A DNA stretch of 64,000 bases from Candidatus Zhuqueibacterota bacterium (GCA_022616415.1 JAKEEU010000035.1:1-64000); one strand, 5' to 3'. Numbered from the stretch's first letter, positions 42,157-52,328 are shown. Notes: a model not told the origin generated them from the sequence alone. Numbers and translations are program-made.

Positions 42157-43470
42157 GTGACTGAAACCGCTGCTCACGAATTCATCCGCTCGCACGACAT
42201 CAAAAACGTGCGGCTCGTCTTTGCCGATCAAAATGCCATCACGCGCGGTAAAAGCGTCCCGGCTGAAATGTTTCTCAAAAATCTCGCCACCGGCTTCGGC
42301 TTTGCCACTTCCATTTTCGCGATGGACATCGAAGGCGAGACCATTGCCGAAACCGGCCTGCTCTGGGAAAAAGGCGATCCCGACTTCATCGCCGTCCCCG
42401 ATCTCACGACGCTCACGCTCGTTCCCTGGAAAGCCAACACCGCGCAAGTGATCGTCGATGCCATGACCGTTGACGGCAAGCCGTTTTTTGCCGCGCCACG
42501 CCATGTTCTGAAAAATGTACTCGCCCGGCTGGCGGAAGATGGTTACGAAGCCAAAGCCGCCTCCGAGCTGGAATTTTATCTTTTGCACGGCGATACGTTC
42601 GCGCCCACCACCGAGGGTTTGCAAGCTTACAGCATCGCCAATCTGGTCGAAACCGAAAAACCGATTGAGGCGTTTGAGCGCCATGCACAGACGATGGGCA
42701 TTCCGCTCGAAGCCACGCTTTCCGAATATGCGCCGGGGCAATTTGAGATCAATTTGCGTTACGAAGCAGCGCTGGCGATGGCCGACCACACCTTTCTCTT
42801 TCGCAACATGGTGAAGGAGACGGCGCGCCAGCTCGGCTACCACGTCACATTCATGGCCAAGCCGTTTGCGGATATTGCCGGTTCGAGCTTTCATTTGCAC
42901 GTAAGTTTATGGAGAGATGGGAAAAACGTGTTTGCTTTCGAGCAAGTGTCTCCACCAGTCGTGCCGACTGGGTTACGGCATTTCATCGGCGGCTGTCAAA
43001 AATATCTCGATCCGGCCGCGGCGTTTTTTGCGCCCACGATCAATTCTTACAAACGGCTGCGCCCCGGTTCCTATGCGCCGGTGAATGATTCGTGGAGCGT
43101 CGATAATCGCACCGTCTCGCTGCGACTGCCGCCGGCGCACGGTAACGCCTGCCGTTTGGAAATTCGCACACCCGGCGCCGACGCCAATCCGTATCTCGTT
43201 ATAGCCGCCGCACTCGCCATCGGTTATTTAGGCATGCAAAATAAAATTGAGCCGCGAGCCCCGGCCGAAGGCAATGCCTACGCGCTCCCCTCCACTCTGC
43301 CGCGCGATCTGTACGCCGCGTTCGAGGCGCTGGCAAATTGTCCCGAGCTGGTGAATTGGATGGGCGCTGATTTCGTGCATGTTTATTCAGCCGTCAAACG
43401 CGCCGAGTGGAAAAAATATATCAGCACGATTACGGAATGGGAACGGGAGAAGTATTTCAAGTTGTTGTGA
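42157..43470 (+). CDS. puuA: Glutamine synthetase family, gamma-glutamylputrescine synthetase-like
   Basis: A 437-residue type-I glutamine-synthetase-like ligase. Motifs: KAASELEFYLL (metal Glu), ATLSEYAPGQFEINLRY, AGSSFHLHVSLW (ATP/His), NDSWSVDNRTVSLR and PGADANPYLVIA. Together with the PuuD-like gene before it and a putrescine aminotransferase after it, it most likely joins glutamate to putrescine or another amine. The GTG at 42157 with AAGGGACACCT ahead is chosen as start because the upstream frame is repeat DNA. Ordinary GlnA is unlikely given neighbours and divergence at NRTVSL. Confidence 0.82.
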   Translation: MTETAAHEFIRSHDIKNVRLVFADQNAITRGKSVPAEMFLKNLATGFGFATSIFAMDIEGETIAETGLLWEKGDPDFIAVPDLTTLTLVPWKANTAQVIVDAMTVDGKPFFAAPRHVLKNVLARLAEDGYEAKAASELEFYLLHGDTFAPTTEGLQAYSIANLVETEKPIEAFERHAQTMGIPLEATLSEYAPGQFEINLRYEAALAMADHTFLFRNMVKETARQLGYHVTFMAKPFADIAGSSFHLHVSLWRDGKNVFAFEQVSPPVVPTGLRHFIGGCQKYLDPAAAFFAPTINSYKRLRPGSYAPVNDSWSVDNRTVSLRLPPAHGNACRLEIRTPGADANPYLVIAAALAIGYLGMQNKIEPRAPAEGNAYALPSTLPRDLYAAFEALANCPELVNWMGADFVHVYSAVKRAEWKKYISTITEWEREKYFKLL

Positions 43471-43487
43471 GCGAAAACATGTAGCAA

Positions 43488-43555
43488 GACAAAATAATTT
43501 AGTGACAAAATGATTAAATGTTTTTTAAATTATTTTGTCAATCAATCGTTTTGTC
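43488..43555. repeat. GACAAAATAATT-family repeat, copy 2
   Basis: GACAAAATAATT then GACAAAATGATT on the left; AAATTATTTTGTC then AATCGTTTTGTC on the right, in alternating order as at 9586-9659. Confidence 0.75.
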
Positions 43556-43571
43556 AGAATACTTTTTCAAC

Positions 43572-43883
43572 ATGACTCAAAAATCTTTTCAAGACTACTA
43601 CCCCGATCATCTCAGCCACTGCTACGGCTGTGGCCGGCTCAATGAGTTTGGCTTGCAAATCAAAAGCTATTGGGATGGTGAAGAGTCGGTTTGTACCATT
43701 CAACCCAAGCCCTATCACATCGCCATTCCAGGCCATGTTTACGGTGGTTTCATCGCTTCGATCATTGATTGCCACTGTATCGGTATGGCTGCTGCAGCAA
43801 CTTATCGCGCGGAAGAAAGAGAAATGGATACCGAACTGAAAAAAGCGAAGTCGGACTTGCGCAGCGGGATATGTCAAGTTTAA
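43572..43883 (+). pseudogene. PaaI-type thioesterase truncated by a palindrome
   Basis: The first 87 codons encode the N-terminal half of a hot-dog thioesterase (PDHLSHCYGCGRLNEFGLQI, then IPGHVYGGFIASIIDCHCIGMAAAATY). The homologous reading stops around codon 90 where the inverted repeat 43845-43912 begins; the last 14 codons are repeat sequence. The second half of the fold is missing. It looks like a gene cut by insertion of, or deletion next to, the repeat. Confidence 0.7.
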
Positions 43884-43912
43884 AAAATGGCCGTGCGCAA
43901 GTCCGACTTCGC
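43845..43912. repeat. 18-bp-arm palindrome, GCGAAGTCsGrCTTGC family
   Basis: GCGAAGTCGGACTTGCGC (43845-43862) pairs perfectly with GCGCAAGTCCGACTTCGC (43895-43912) around a 32-nt centre. A relative with related arms is at 55612-55677. It separates the thioesterase remnant from the convergent aminotransferase and probably terminates both strands. Confidence 0.85.
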
Positions 43913-43917
43913 CAGCA

Positions 43918-45171
43918 CTATATCCTCAATTCTCGCAACGCCTCCTCAAAGCGTCCGATCACGTCATCCACAATCTTTTCATCGATAATCAACGGCGGTT
44001 CCAACCGGATGATTTTGGGATTGGCAAGAATCGAAGCAACGAGCACGCCCTTTTCAAAAAACAAGCCGTAGAGTTTGTCACCGATTTCATCGGTGTGAAA
44101 TTCCATGCCGATGAACAAGCCGAGGCCGCGCACTTCTTTGAAATATTGCGGATATTTGTTGGCAAGCTCGTGCAAACGCCGGAGCAAATACTCACCAACT
44201 CTCGCCGCGCGCGCCGGCAGATTTTCTTTCTCCATAACCTGCAACGCCGCCAACGCCGCCGAACACGCGAGCGGATTTCCGCCAAACGTGCTGGTGTGAA
44301 TCGTCGGCCATTCATTGAGCGGCGCCCAAACTTTTTCGGTGCCGACGAAGGCGCCAATCGGCATCACGCCGCCGCCGAGCGCTTTGGCGCTGCACAAAAT
44401 ATCCGGCGCCACGCCATCATGATCGCAGCCCCACATTTTACCGGTGCGGCCGAGACCGCATTGAATCTCGTCGAGAATGAGCAACACGCCACGGTGGTCG
44501 CAAATCTCCCGCACTTTCTTAAGATAACCTGCAGGTGGAATATTGATGCCGCCTTCGCCTTGGAAAGGCTCGAGCAGCACCGCCGCCGTTCGGTCCGTCA
44601 TCGCTGCTTCGATAGCAGCCGCATCGCCGAACGGCACATGCTTGAAACCGGTGAGCAAAGGCTCGAACGGATCGCGAAATCTCCGGCGATAAGTCGCCGA
44701 GAGCGCGCCAAGCGTTTTGCCGTGATAACCATTCTCCGCGCAGATGAACACATGCTTCTTTGTGTAAAGCTTGGTGAGCTTGATCGCGCCCTCCACCGCC
44801 TCGGTGCCGCTGTTACAAAAGAAAGAATACTTCAAATCACCGGGCGTGATCTCGGCCATCTTCTTGGCGAGCATGCCGCCTTGAGGATGCAGCAATTCCT
44901 TTGAACCAAGCGGCAACCGGTCGAGCTGCTCTTTTACTGCCGCAACGACGATGGGGTGGCAATGACCGAGACTGAAAATTCCGTACCCGCCGAGAAAATC
45001 TATATACTCTTTGCCTTTGGTGTCTTTGATGAGATGCCCTTCCCCGCTCCATTCCATGGCCTTGTATTTTGCCGAAATCGTGCGCGTGCCATAGACACGG
45101 TTGAGGTGTTCCGTCCAGTTGTTGAGAGATTCAGCAATGAAATTTTCGGAAGCGATATCGTAATTTGCCAT
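43918..45171 (-). CDS. Putrescine aminotransferase-like class III enzyme
   Basis: A 417-residue PLP aminotransferase close to putrescine/acetylornithine types: NSGTEAVEGAIKLTK (120-134), AENGYHGKT (145-153), Asp234 in ILDEIQCGLGRTGK and Lys263 in CSAKALGGG. It is similar over its core to the 2250-3770 gene but lacks that gene's long N-terminus. The start at 45171 follows GCGAGGTCTTT; the frame extends upstream through GTTGC-type repeat DNA. It is convergent with the puuDA genes and probably serves the same pathway. Confidence 0.85.
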   Translation of the reverse strand: MANYDIASENFIAESLNNWTEHLNRVYGTRTISAKYKAMEWSGEGHLIKDTKGKEYIDFLGGYGIFSLGHCHPIVVAAVKEQLDRLPLGSKELLHPQGGMLAKKMAEITPGDLKYSFFCNSGTEAVEGAIKLTKLYTKKHVFICAENGYHGKTLGALSATYRRRFRDPFEPLLTGFKHVPFGDAAAIEAAMTDRTAAVLLEPFQGEGGINIPPAGYLKKVREICDHRGVLLILDEIQCGLGRTGKMWGCDHDGVAPDILCSAKALGGGVMPIGAFVGTEKVWAPLNEWPTIHTSTFGGNPLACSAALAALQVMEKENLPARAARVGEYLLRRLHELANKYPQYFKEVRGLGLFIGMEFHTDEIGDKLYGLFFEKGVLVASILANPKIIRLEPPLIIDEKIVDDVIGRFEEALRELRI

Positions 45172-45497
45172 AAAGACCTCGCGCGATGGTGGTTGCTGGT
45201 TGTTTGTTGCCGGTTGCTTGTACTGTATGTGATGCGTGAATAAAAAACACAAAAATTAAGAGAGAATCAAGAAGATTCTTGTGAGCGTCGTAATAACTCA
45301 GATTATGGGTGGAGAAGATGTCATTCAGGAGGAATCCTTTTTCAATTCAGCACTGTACTTGACAACAAAAAAGATGCCTCCGGCATGACATGGTTTGTGG
45401 TCCAGAAATCTGAGGGCTTATTGAGCGCCAAGCTTGACATTGTGGCTGAAAATTTTAAATTGAAAATTTACAATTTTAAATTTTCAATTTTCCTTTC
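45172..45497. other. Repeat-rich gap between aminotransferase and DUF429 gene
   Basis: Contains a GGTTGCTGGTTGTTTGTTGC-type direct repeat (45187-45222), a palindrome TGTCATTCAGGAGG...CCTCCGGCATGACA (45319-45390) and an AT-rich imperfect palindrome (45447-45486). No gene is visible. Confidence 0.6.
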
Positions 45498-46331
45498 ATG
45501 GTCAAACTCATTCTCGGCATCGACGCCGCCTGGACGGCGCATCATCCCGCGGGTGTCGCGCTCGTCACGGCTCCGAAACGTGATCGGCCACGGCTGCTGC
45601 GTGTCGCGCGCTCCTATGAAGAGTTTTGTGGGATGAACAATAACAGCGGAATTGATTGGCCGGCTAAAGTTCATGGGAGTGAACCGAATATTCCAGCGCT
45701 GTTGGCGGTTTGCGAAAAAATTGCCGGCGCCACACCGAATGTCATCGCGCTTGATATTCCAATCGGACCGCAACTCATAGCGGGACGACGGACGGCGGAC
45801 AAGATGGTAACGAGAGTCTACATCAGCCGAAAAGCCGGAACGCATTCGCCGACGGCCAAACGCCCGGGGCCAATCAGCCGGATGCTATTTGAGCAACTTT
45901 CTGCTTGCGGCTTCGAGTGGTTACACGCCAACACCACGATTTCTCGAAACAAAAATCCCCGCGTCTTCATCGAGGCCTACCCCCATCCGGCGATTATCGA
46001 GCTGCTCGGCCTCGACGAACGGCTCAAATACAAAGTGAGCAAGCTGCAAAAGTATTGGCCGGATCTCGAAGGCAACAAACGCCGGATGGCCGTCGCCCAA
46101 AATTTGGCCCGACTCCGCACGGCCCTCGATAAACGCATCGCCGCTGTCGCAGACTGGTTGCCCTCCGCCAAATCGTTTATTAAAAACGGGCCAATAGTGC
46201 GTTTGAAAGGTTACGAAGATGCGCTTGATGCCATCGTCTGTGCTTGGATCGGTTGCGAGTTCCTAGCGGGACGGTGTATGGCTTATGGGGATGAGGAATC
46301 AGCGATTTGGTTGCCGAGGCCAGTGACTTGA
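45498..46331 (+). CDS. DUF429 protein (predicted RNase H-like nuclease)
   Basis: A 277-residue protein of the DUF429 group, predicted RNase-H-fold nucleases. LILGIDAAWTAHHPAGVAL (4-22) is the first strand with the acidic residue, VIALDIPIGPQL gives the second Asp, FIEAYPHPAII the Glu, and YEDALDAIVCAWIGCEF the last Asp. Function in the cell is unknown. The following gene for uracil-DNA glycosylase hints at nucleic-acid metabolism, but a palindromic repeat lies between, so they need not be co-transcribed. Confidence 0.85.
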   Translation: MVKLILGIDAAWTAHHPAGVALVTAPKRDRPRLLRVARSYEEFCGMNNNSGIDWPAKVHGSEPNIPALLAVCEKIAGATPNVIALDIPIGPQLIAGRRTADKMVTRVYISRKAGTHSPTAKRPGPISRMLFEQLSACGFEWLHANTTISRNKNPRVFIEAYPHPAIIELLGLDERLKYKVSKLQKYWPDLEGNKRRMAVAQNLARLRTALDKRIAAVADWLPSAKSFIKNGPIVRLKGYEDALDAIVCAWIGCEFLAGRCMAYGDEESAIWLPRPVT

Positions 46332-46402
46332 GTTAAGTAAAATTATATCCCACCGCGGACGAGCCGCAACCCGACGGGCGCAGCCAAGCAGGTTTAAAAA
46401 GT

Positions 46403-46466
46403 TTCCAACGGATAGAAGAACCCAACGGGAAAAGCATTATCAGTTGGGTTTTTCAATCCGTTGGAA
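46403..46466. repeat. Nested palindrome, CCAACGGAT family
   Basis: TTCCAACGGAT (46403-46413) pairs with ATCCGTTGGAA (46456-46466), and inside AACCCAAC (46419-46426) pairs with GTTGGGTT (46443-46450). Same two-tier design as 3760-3818 with a different inner sequence, which indicates compensating changes. Confidence 0.85.
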
Positions 46467-46480
46467 AAATCTTTGCTTTT

Positions 46481-47176
46481 ATGAAAACTCTCACAAACCT
46501 ACAAAAACAAATCACCACCTGCACGAAATGCCCGCGACTCGTTGCCTGGCGCGAGCAAATGGCGCGGGAAAAGGTGAAACGCTTTGCCGAAGATAAATAT
46601 TGGGGCAAGCCGCTGCCGAGCTTTGGCGATCCCCAAGCGAGTTTGTTGATCGTTGGCTTGGCGCCGGCGGCGCACGGCGGCAATCGTACCGGCCGCATGT
46701 TTACCGGCGATCGCAGCGGCGATTGGCTCTTTCGCGCGTTGCACAAAGCAGGTTTTGCGAATCAGCCAAATTCGGCGCATCGAGACGATGGTTTAAAATT
46801 GACCGATTGCTACATTACTGCAACGCTGCGCTGCGCGCCGCCGCAAAACAAACCGGCGCCTGAAGAAATCGCCAACTGCCGGCCATTTTTGCTGAGAGAA
46901 ATTGAATTGCTCAAAAATGTGCGGGTGATTCTCGGGTTGGGCAAGATCGGCTTCGATAACGCGCTATCGGCTTTCGCCAAAGTTTATGATTTGGACTTGT
47001 CGCCACGACCAAAATTTGGACACGGGGTGGAATACACACTCAATTCAAAGTTAACTTTGATGGGGACTTTTCATCCCAGCCAACAAAACACTTTTACGGG
47101 CAAATTGACCGCAGCCATGTTTGATCGGATTTTTCGTCGGGTGCAGGAGTTGCTTAGACAAAATAACCAATACTAA
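46481..47176 (+). CDS. Uracil-DNA glycosylase, family 5 (UDGb)-like
   Basis: A 231-residue iron-sulfur uracil-DNA glycosylase. Four Cys for a [4Fe-4S] cluster are seen: CTKC near residue 14, then ATLRCAPP and ANCRPF. Motif 1 is GLAPAAHGGNRTGRMFTGDRSG, with AHGGNRTG rather than the GEAPG-E-D of family 4, and motif 3 is GTFHPSQQNTFTGKLT. These point to family 5 (UDGb), which removes uracil and some other deaminated bases. The start ATG at 46481 comes right after the palindrome; no strong ribosome site is visible. Confidence 0.88.
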   Translation: MKTLTNLQKQITTCTKCPRLVAWREQMAREKVKRFAEDKYWGKPLPSFGDPQASLLIVGLAPAAHGGNRTGRMFTGDRSGDWLFRALHKAGFANQPNSAHRDDGLKLTDCYITATLRCAPPQNKPAPEEIANCRPFLLREIELLKNVRVILGLGKIGFDNALSAFAKVYDLDLSPRPKFGHGVEYTLNSKLTLMGTFHPSQQNTFTGKLTAAMFDRIFRRVQELLRQNNQY

Positions 47177-47220
47177 AGCGTATGTAACTGCCGCGTAAAA
47201 TTTCGACTTACTTGTTCTTG

Positions 47221-50200
47221 CTATTTGCTGCCATGCCCTCCTCCCCCGGGGGTATGGATGATTAGCGTTTCACCTGCCTGTGCCTGATACGACGCGTTGC
47301 CTTCCAATGGCATGCGTGTGCCATCAGTTAAAACGCGAATATTCTCTCCAACTTTTCCCGACTCGCCGCCAGCGAGTCCAAACGGCGCAATTCGTCGTCG
47401 CTGTGAGAGAATTGAGACGTTGAGATCTTTAAGAAATTTAAAATGCCGGATCACGCCGTCACCGCCGCGCCAACGGCCATTGCCGCCGGAATTGGGGCGA
47501 ATCGAAAATTGCAAGAGACGAACGGGATGGCGCGTTTCCAAAATTTCCGGGTCGGTAATGCGCGTGTTGGTCATGTGCGTATGCACCGCACTCGCGCCGT
47601 GATAATTTTCCGCCGCGCCAACGCCGCCGCAGATGGTTTCGTAGTAGCCAAATGTGTCATCGCCGAAAGTCAAATTGTTCATCGTTCCCTGACTCGCTGC
47701 CGTGACACCAAGCGCGCCGAGCAAAACGTCGACGACGCGCTGCGAGGTTTCAACGTTGCCGCCGACCACGGCGCGTCCAGGCGTCGGGTTGAGAATGCAG
47801 CGCTCGGGAATTATAATTTGCAGCGGTTCGAGACAACCATCGTTGAGCGGAATGCGCTCGGCAACGAGACAGCGGAAAACATATAGCACCGCAGCGCGAA
47901 CCACGGCCGGCGGTGCATTGAGATTGAACTCGCTCTCTTTTCCGGTGCCGGTGAAATCAATGATGGCATTTTCTCCCGAAATCGTGATTTTCACCGCGAT
48001 GGGCGTGCCGTCGTCCATCGCATCCGCAAAATGATAGCTCCCAGACGGAATGCGACGCAACGCTTCGCGCACCTGTCGCGCTGCATTGTCGCGGACGTGC
48101 CCCATGTACGACATTACGGTTTCCAAACCATAATGCTCTACCAGCTCTTCCAGCAATCGCACGCCGGTGTGATTCGAAGCCATCTGCGCCTGCAAATCAG
48201 CGCGATTGTCGGCGCGATTGCGGGTTGGAAATTTCCGCGTGGTAAAAAGCTCGGCAAAAAGCTTTTCGTTAAATTTGCCGCGCTCGACCAATTTCACGTT
48301 ATCGAGTAGAACGCCTTCTTCGTCGAGACGGGTTGAAAACGGCGGCATGGAACCTGGTGTGATTCCGCCAATCTCGGCATGGTGTGCACGACTCGCGGTG
48401 AAAAAAATCGGCTGGGTGGGATCATGCTTGGCAAACACTGGCGTCACGACGGTAATGTCGGGCAGATGCGAGCCGCCGCCGAAGGGATTGTTCGTCGCGA
48501 AAACATCGCCGGGCGCTATTTCCGCATGTGCCTTTAAAACCGCGCGCACGCTCTCGCCCATCGCGCCGAGGTGCACGGGAATGTGCGGCGCATTCGCCAC
48601 CAAATTGCCCTCGCTATCAAACAACGCGCAAGAGAAATCGAGACGCTCTTTGATGTTGGTGGAAATTGCGGTGCGGCGCAGCACGTTGCCCATTTGCCCG
48701 GCAATCGACATGAAAAGGTTGTTGAAGATTTCGAGGGCGATGGGATCGATTTCGGTGGTGTAAATGGAAATTGGCTTGGCAACATCATGCACTGGCGCGA
48801 GAATGATATTGTCGTAACCATCGACCGTGGCCACAAAATCCGGCTCGACAAAAATCGTTGCAATTTTCTCCAAAATAATCGCCGGGCCGTGAATTTCAGC
48901 GCCGGCGGTCAACTCTTCTCGCCGAAATACTGCCGCTTGCCATTCTTTTCCATCGAACACCACCCGCGCAAATCGTGTTGCGGCAGGTGAATGCTTTTTC
49001 GCTTCGATTGGCACAGGCGACGCAATATCCGTCACGCCAATCACCTCGACACGGCACTGCAGAATTTCAATCGCGCGTGCCTCGCGGACGTAGCCATACA
49101 ATTGGCGATGTTTCTCGGTAAATTCGCGCCGATAGTCGCGGTCGGTTGGCTCAAGAGTCGTCAACGGCGTTTCCGTGCCGGCGTAACGCAAATCCAGCTT
49201 GCGAACGGTGCGGATCGCAGACGATTGAAATCCCTGCTCGCGAATGAGCTGTTGCCCTGCGGCGGCGAGTCGCTGAAAATCGGCTTCGAGCTGTTGCAGT
49301 GAATTTTGGTTGAGCGGCAATTGCGCCACGGGCGACGAGCCTTCCCAAATAGTATCCGCGAGGCCGATGCCGTAAGCGGAAAGCACACCGGCAAGCGGAT
49401 GCAAAAGAATGCGCCGAATGCCGAGATGCCGGGCGACGGCACAGGCATGTTGTCCACCGGCGCCGCCGAAACAACATAGCACGTACTCGCGCACATCGTG
49501 CCCGCGCGCCACAGAGATTTCTTTGATGGCTTGCGCCATGTTCAAATTGATCACCTGGAGAAAACCTTCGGCGATTTGATAGGCGCTCAGATTTTGCCCT
49601 TCGGCAAGGCATTGCTGCTGAATTTCTTCTATTTTCCCAACGACACGCGCGCGATTCAATGGAAAAGGAAAATTCTCCGGCAGCAAGCGGCCGAGAAAGA
49701 GATTGATATCGGTGACGGTCAATTCGGTGGCTTTGGCAATGCCCTCAGCATTTTTCAAATCATAACACAGCGGGCCGGGATCGGCGCCGGCGCTTTCCGG
49801 GCCAACGGTCAACCGGCCGGCGACGAACTTGCAAATCGAGCCGCCACCGGCTGCAACCGTGTGAATCGATAGCATCGGCGCTTTGATGCGAACACCGGCG
49901 GTGACGGTCTCGTAGACGCGCTCAAATTCGCCGTCGTAACGCGACACATCTGTCGAGGTGCCGCCCATGTCGAAGCCGATGATTTTGGGGAAACCAAACC
50001 AACGGCCAAGACGAGCACAGGCAACGACGCCCGCGGCCGGGCCGGAGAGAATGGCGTTGTGGCCGCGAAACCGGCTCGCTTCGATGAGTCCGCCGCTCGA
50101 TTGCATCATTTTGAGTTGGGAGCCGGGAAGTTGATTTTGCAGGATTCGTAAATACGTCAAGAGTAATGGCGTGAGATAAGCATCGGCGGTCGTCGTGTCG

Positions 50201-50838
50201 CCGCGGCCGGTGAGGCCGATCTCCGGACAAACTTCTTGGGAGCAGGAAACATGGTGAAAGCCGAGCGAGCGCGCCAATTCCGCCACCATTTTCTCATGTT
50301 GAGAAAAAGCAAAACCGTGCAGAAAAACGATGGCGAGGTTGTCGATGCCCTGGTCGAGAAGGCTTTGCAATTTTTGCCGAACTTGTTGAAGATCGGGAGA
50401 ACGGAGAATTTCACCGGTTGCTGAAATGCGTTCGTCGATTTCGACGACGGTTTGATAGAGCACCGAAGGTTTGGCGATGCGAATTTCAAAAATGTCGGGC
50501 CGTTGTTGCGTGCCGATTTGCAGAACATCCGCGAAGCCAGCCGTGACCAAGAGCGCATGTGGACGACCTTTGCGTTCGAGCAAGGCGTTGGTGGCGATGG
50601 TCGTTCCCATTTTAACTTCGCACGGCGGGATGGGATCGTGATTCGGTAATTCAAGAATGCGGCGAATGCCCTCGAGTGGGGCGTGATCGGAGGAGAGAAC
50701 TTTGTCGAACTTCAATTCGCCGGTGGGAGAGCGACCGAGACAGTCCGTGAACGTGCCGCCGCGGTCGATCCAGAATTGCCAACTGGTTGCTCGTTGCTTG
50801 TTGCTTGTTGCTGGTTGCTGACGCAGCACCATTTTCAT
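47221..50838 (-). CDS. Hydantoinase/5-oxoprolinase, fused HyuA-HyuB
   Basis: A 1205-residue protein joining the two subunits of N-methylhydantoinase/5-oxoprolinase. The HyuA part (about 20-690) has [29 protein letters not shown] and [17 protein letters not shown]. The HyuB part (about 695-1200) has [41 protein letters not shown] and [18 protein letters not shown]. Eukaryotic-type 5-oxoprolinase is fused in the same order. It hydrolyses a cyclic amide (5-oxoproline or hydantoin) using ATP. The N-terminal 18 codons derive from GTTGC-type repeat DNA (50786-50822), so the true start could be shorter. Near glutamate-linked amine genes, 5-oxoproline recycling is plausible. Confidence 0.88.
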   Translation of the reverse strand: MKMVLRQQPATSNKQRATSWQFWIDRGGTFTDCLGRSPTGELKFDKVLSSDHAPLEGIRRILELPNHDPIPPCEVKMGTTIATNALLERKGRPHALLVTAGFADVLQIGTQQRPDIFEIRIAKPSVLYQTVVEIDERISATGEILRSPDLQQVRQKLQSLLDQGIDNLAIVFLHGFAFSQHEKMVAELARSLGFHHVSCSQEVCPEIGLTGRGDTTTADAYLTPLLLTYLRILQNQLPGSQLKMMQSSGGLIEASRFRGHNAILSGPAAGVVACARLGRWFGFPKIIGFDMGGTSTDVSRYDGEFERVYETVTAGVRIKAPMLSIHTVAAGGGSICKFVAGRLTVGPESAGADPGPLCYDLKNAEGIAKATELTVTDINLFLGRLLPENFPFPLNRARVVGKIEEIQQQCLAEGQNLSAYQIAEGFLQVINLNMAQAIKEISVARGHDVREYVLCCFGGAGGQHACAVARHLGIRRILLHPLAGVLSAYGIGLADTIWEGSSPVAQLPLNQNSLQQLEADFQRLAAAGQQLIREQGFQSSAIRTVRKLDLRYAGTETPLTTLEPTDRDYRREFTEKHRQLYGYVREARAIEILQCRVEVIGVTDIASPVPIEAKKHSPAATRFARVVFDGKEWQAAVFRREELTAGAEIHGPAIILEKIATIFVEPDFVATVDGYDNIILAPVHDVAKPISIYTTEIDPIALEIFNNLFMSIAGQMGNVLRRTAISTNIKERLDFSCALFDSEGNLVANAPHIPVHLGAMGESVRAVLKAHAEIAPGDVFATNNPFGGGSHLPDITVVTPVFAKHDPTQPIFFTASRAHHAEIGGITPGSMPPFSTRLDEEGVLLDNVKLVERGKFNEKLFAELFTTRKFPTRNRADNRADLQAQMASNHTGVRLLEELVEHYGLETVMSYMGHVRDNAARQVREALRRIPSGSYHFADAMDDGTPIAVKITISGENAIIDFTGTGKESEFNLNAPPAVVRAAVLYVFRCLVAERIPLNDGCLEPLQIIIPERCILNPTPGRAVVGGNVETSQRVVDVLLGALGVTAASQGTMNNLTFGDDTFGYYETICGGVGAAENYHGASAVHTHMTNTRITDPEILETRHPVRLLQFSIRPNSGGNGRWRGGDGVIRHFKFLKDLNVSILSQRRRIAPFGLAGGESGKVGENIRVLTDGTRMPLEGNASYQAQAGETLIIHTPGGGGHGSK

Positions 50839-50879
50839 TCCATCACTTTATCGGGAGCCGAAAGCCAAGTGAAAATATT

Positions 50880-51230
50880 CTACTTCTTTTCCATCGCTTT
50901 GAGAATCTTCTCAATCTCTTCGGGACTGGCATTGTCCACCGAGATTTCGGTGCCGTTGGGAAGCTTGATCTTGGCGCCGGAAATGCCTTTGTTGCGAATC
51001 ATGGCAATGACTTTTTTTATGAGCGGCATGGCGGCGCTGATGAAGCCGATCACACCGATCGCCACTTCGATCCAAACTTTGATGGTGGCCGGATCGACGC
51101 CGCGCTGCACCGGCGAGCGAGTATCTTTCACAGATTCCACCGCCTGGATTTCCTTGAGCGCTTGCGTAATTTCTGCAATCTCGGCCTCGGAAATGGAGCC
51201 GGGCAATGCGATGGTTAATATGTCTGGCAT
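50880..51230 (-). CDS. EACC1-like small protein with one membrane-type helix
   Basis: A 116-residue protein. N-terminal half ITQALKEIQAVESVKDTR, a hydrophobic helix (about 52-78, KVWIEVAIGVIGFISAAMPL) and a C-terminal beta hairpin AKIKLPNGTEISVDNASPEEIEKIL. This layout resembles the 'effector-associated constant component' EACC1 found beside effectors such as caspase- or TIR-like proteins in counter-invader systems. The TIR gene 1.1 kb upstream fits this. The leader AAGGAAAAACAACC is nearly the same as that of the Roco gene. Family call is inference. Confidence 0.5.
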   Translation of the reverse strand: MPDILTIALPGSISEAEIAEITQALKEIQAVESVKDTRSPVQRGVDPATIKVWIEVAIGVIGFISAAMPLIKKVIAMIRNKGISGAKIKLPNGTEISVDNASPEEIEKILKAMEKK

Positions 51231-51243
51231 GGTTGTTTTTCCT

Positions 51244-52116
51244 TCATAATCGTTTGATCACTTCGACCGACAAGCCGGTCATCTCAGCAATCAGATTCGT
51301 GTCAAGACCTTGTTGTCGCATCGAGCGAGCTATTTCTACACTGCGTTCCTGCTTTCCTTCTTCCCTTCCTTCTTCCCTTCCTTCTTGCCGGCCTTCTTCC
51401 TTGCCTTCCTTGCGGGCAGCGGTGGCAATTCCGCGCTCATCCTGCATTTTCACCGCTGCCGCGTCATAAGCTTCCCATTCTTCTTTGGTCATGTTCGCCC
51501 GATTCGCCATCTCAAAAGCTTTACGGAAAGGCTCCTGGTTTAGCTTTTCCGGAATCATCTCCAAGTGACCGGCATGTTTGAGAAAATAGCACCATTTTTC
51601 GATGGTCGTCTCCAGCTCGGCTTCGCTTTTGGTAAACTTGGGCAATTCGATGAAGTAATGTCGGATTTCATCGAGGTAACAATGATTCGAGATGGTCTCG
51701 CGAAATTCGTGGCAGGAGAGATAATGATCGAATTCTTTAAACAGAACGAAGTCGACGATGGTGATGCCGATAACCTGATTGAGCTTGGGATAATCGGTGC
51801 CGGTTGGGATTTGGCCGACATAAGCCTTGCATGCGTTATATTGGATGCGTTTCTCAAAGCCCTCGGCATATTGCACTTGCGTTTCCACCACAAACTCCAC
51901 CCCGCGGTGGTCACGGCATTTCACGTCGAGAAAGCTGTGCTTGAGCGTGGGAATCTTGGGCGCTTGGTAGGGATTGAGAATGGTGACTTCGGAAATCGCG
52001 TGGATTCCTTCCAAGCCGAGGACGGCGTTCAAAAAGCTGATCAACACTTCCTTGGCTTTCTCGTTGCCAAAGATCAGCTTGAACGCAAAATCAGTTCTGG
52101 GGTCGGCGAATTGCAT
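51244..52116 (-). CDS. Rpn family PD-(D/E)XK nuclease/transposase-like
   Basis: A 290-residue member of the Rpn/PDDEXK transposase-like family: FADPRTDFAFKLIFGNEKAKEVLISFLNAVL at the N-terminus, catalytic core FLDVKCRD followed by EFVVETQVQ (Asp...Glu-x-Gln), and a C-terminal low-complexity tail of EEGR repeats (about 240-262) before a final helix. Rpn proteins stimulate recombination by nicking DNA or act in phage conflict. The gene starts inside the end of the next upstream small gene (43-bp overlap). Confidence 0.88.
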   Translation of the reverse strand: MQFADPRTDFAFKLIFGNEKAKEVLISFLNAVLGLEGIHAISEVTILNPYQAPKIPTLKHSFLDVKCRDHRGVEFVVETQVQYAEGFEKRIQYNACKAYVGQIPTGTDYPKLNQVIGITIVDFVLFKEFDHYLSCHEFRETISNHCYLDEIRHYFIELPKFTKSEAELETTIEKWCYFLKHAGHLEMIPEKLNQEPFRKAFEMANRANMTKEEWEAYDAAAVKMQDERGIATAARKEGKEEGRQEGREEGREEGKQERSVEIARSMRQQGLDTNLIAEMTGLSVEVIKRL

Positions 52117-52286
52117 GGCTGGTTCTCAAGAATTTCTTGTTGCCTTTTTTGTATCTGGAGCAAAAAAGGCGCGGCCAAACGCTCGTAATCAAGAGCGGAG
52201 TGCATGCGACGAGCGGCTTCCAAAAAGCGCCATATCTGTTGCAATTCTAATTGCGCTTGATGCAGTTGTTCGTCATCGTGTATCAT
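52074..52286 (-). CDS. Small helical protein overlapping the Rpn gene
   Basis: A 70-residue protein beginning MIHDDEQLHQAQLELQQIWRFL. It overlaps the Rpn start by 43 bp in another frame. The MI-N/D-E-Q-Y/L-x-x-A opening resembles the N-terminus of some HigA-type antitoxins that lack the HTH, but this is weak. Start could also be at 52304 (six residues longer). Confidence 0.4.
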   Translation of the reverse strand: MIHDDEQLHQAQLELQQIWRFLEAARRMHSALDYERLAAPFLLQIQKRQQEILENQPCNSPTPELILRSS

Positions 52287-52328
52287 TTTTTTAAAAGAGC
52301 TCACGCTTTAAAATTAACCAAGAGTCAT

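Noticed and set aside
43518..43571. Upstream extension of the thioesterase fragment
   Set aside because: The codons lie in the GACAAAATAATT repeat; the ATG at 43572 matches the family start.
51310..51543. Ser/Phe/Leu-rich frame (SFFPSFF repeats) on the plus strand
   Set aside because: It is the complement of the EEGR repeat tail of the Rpn gene.
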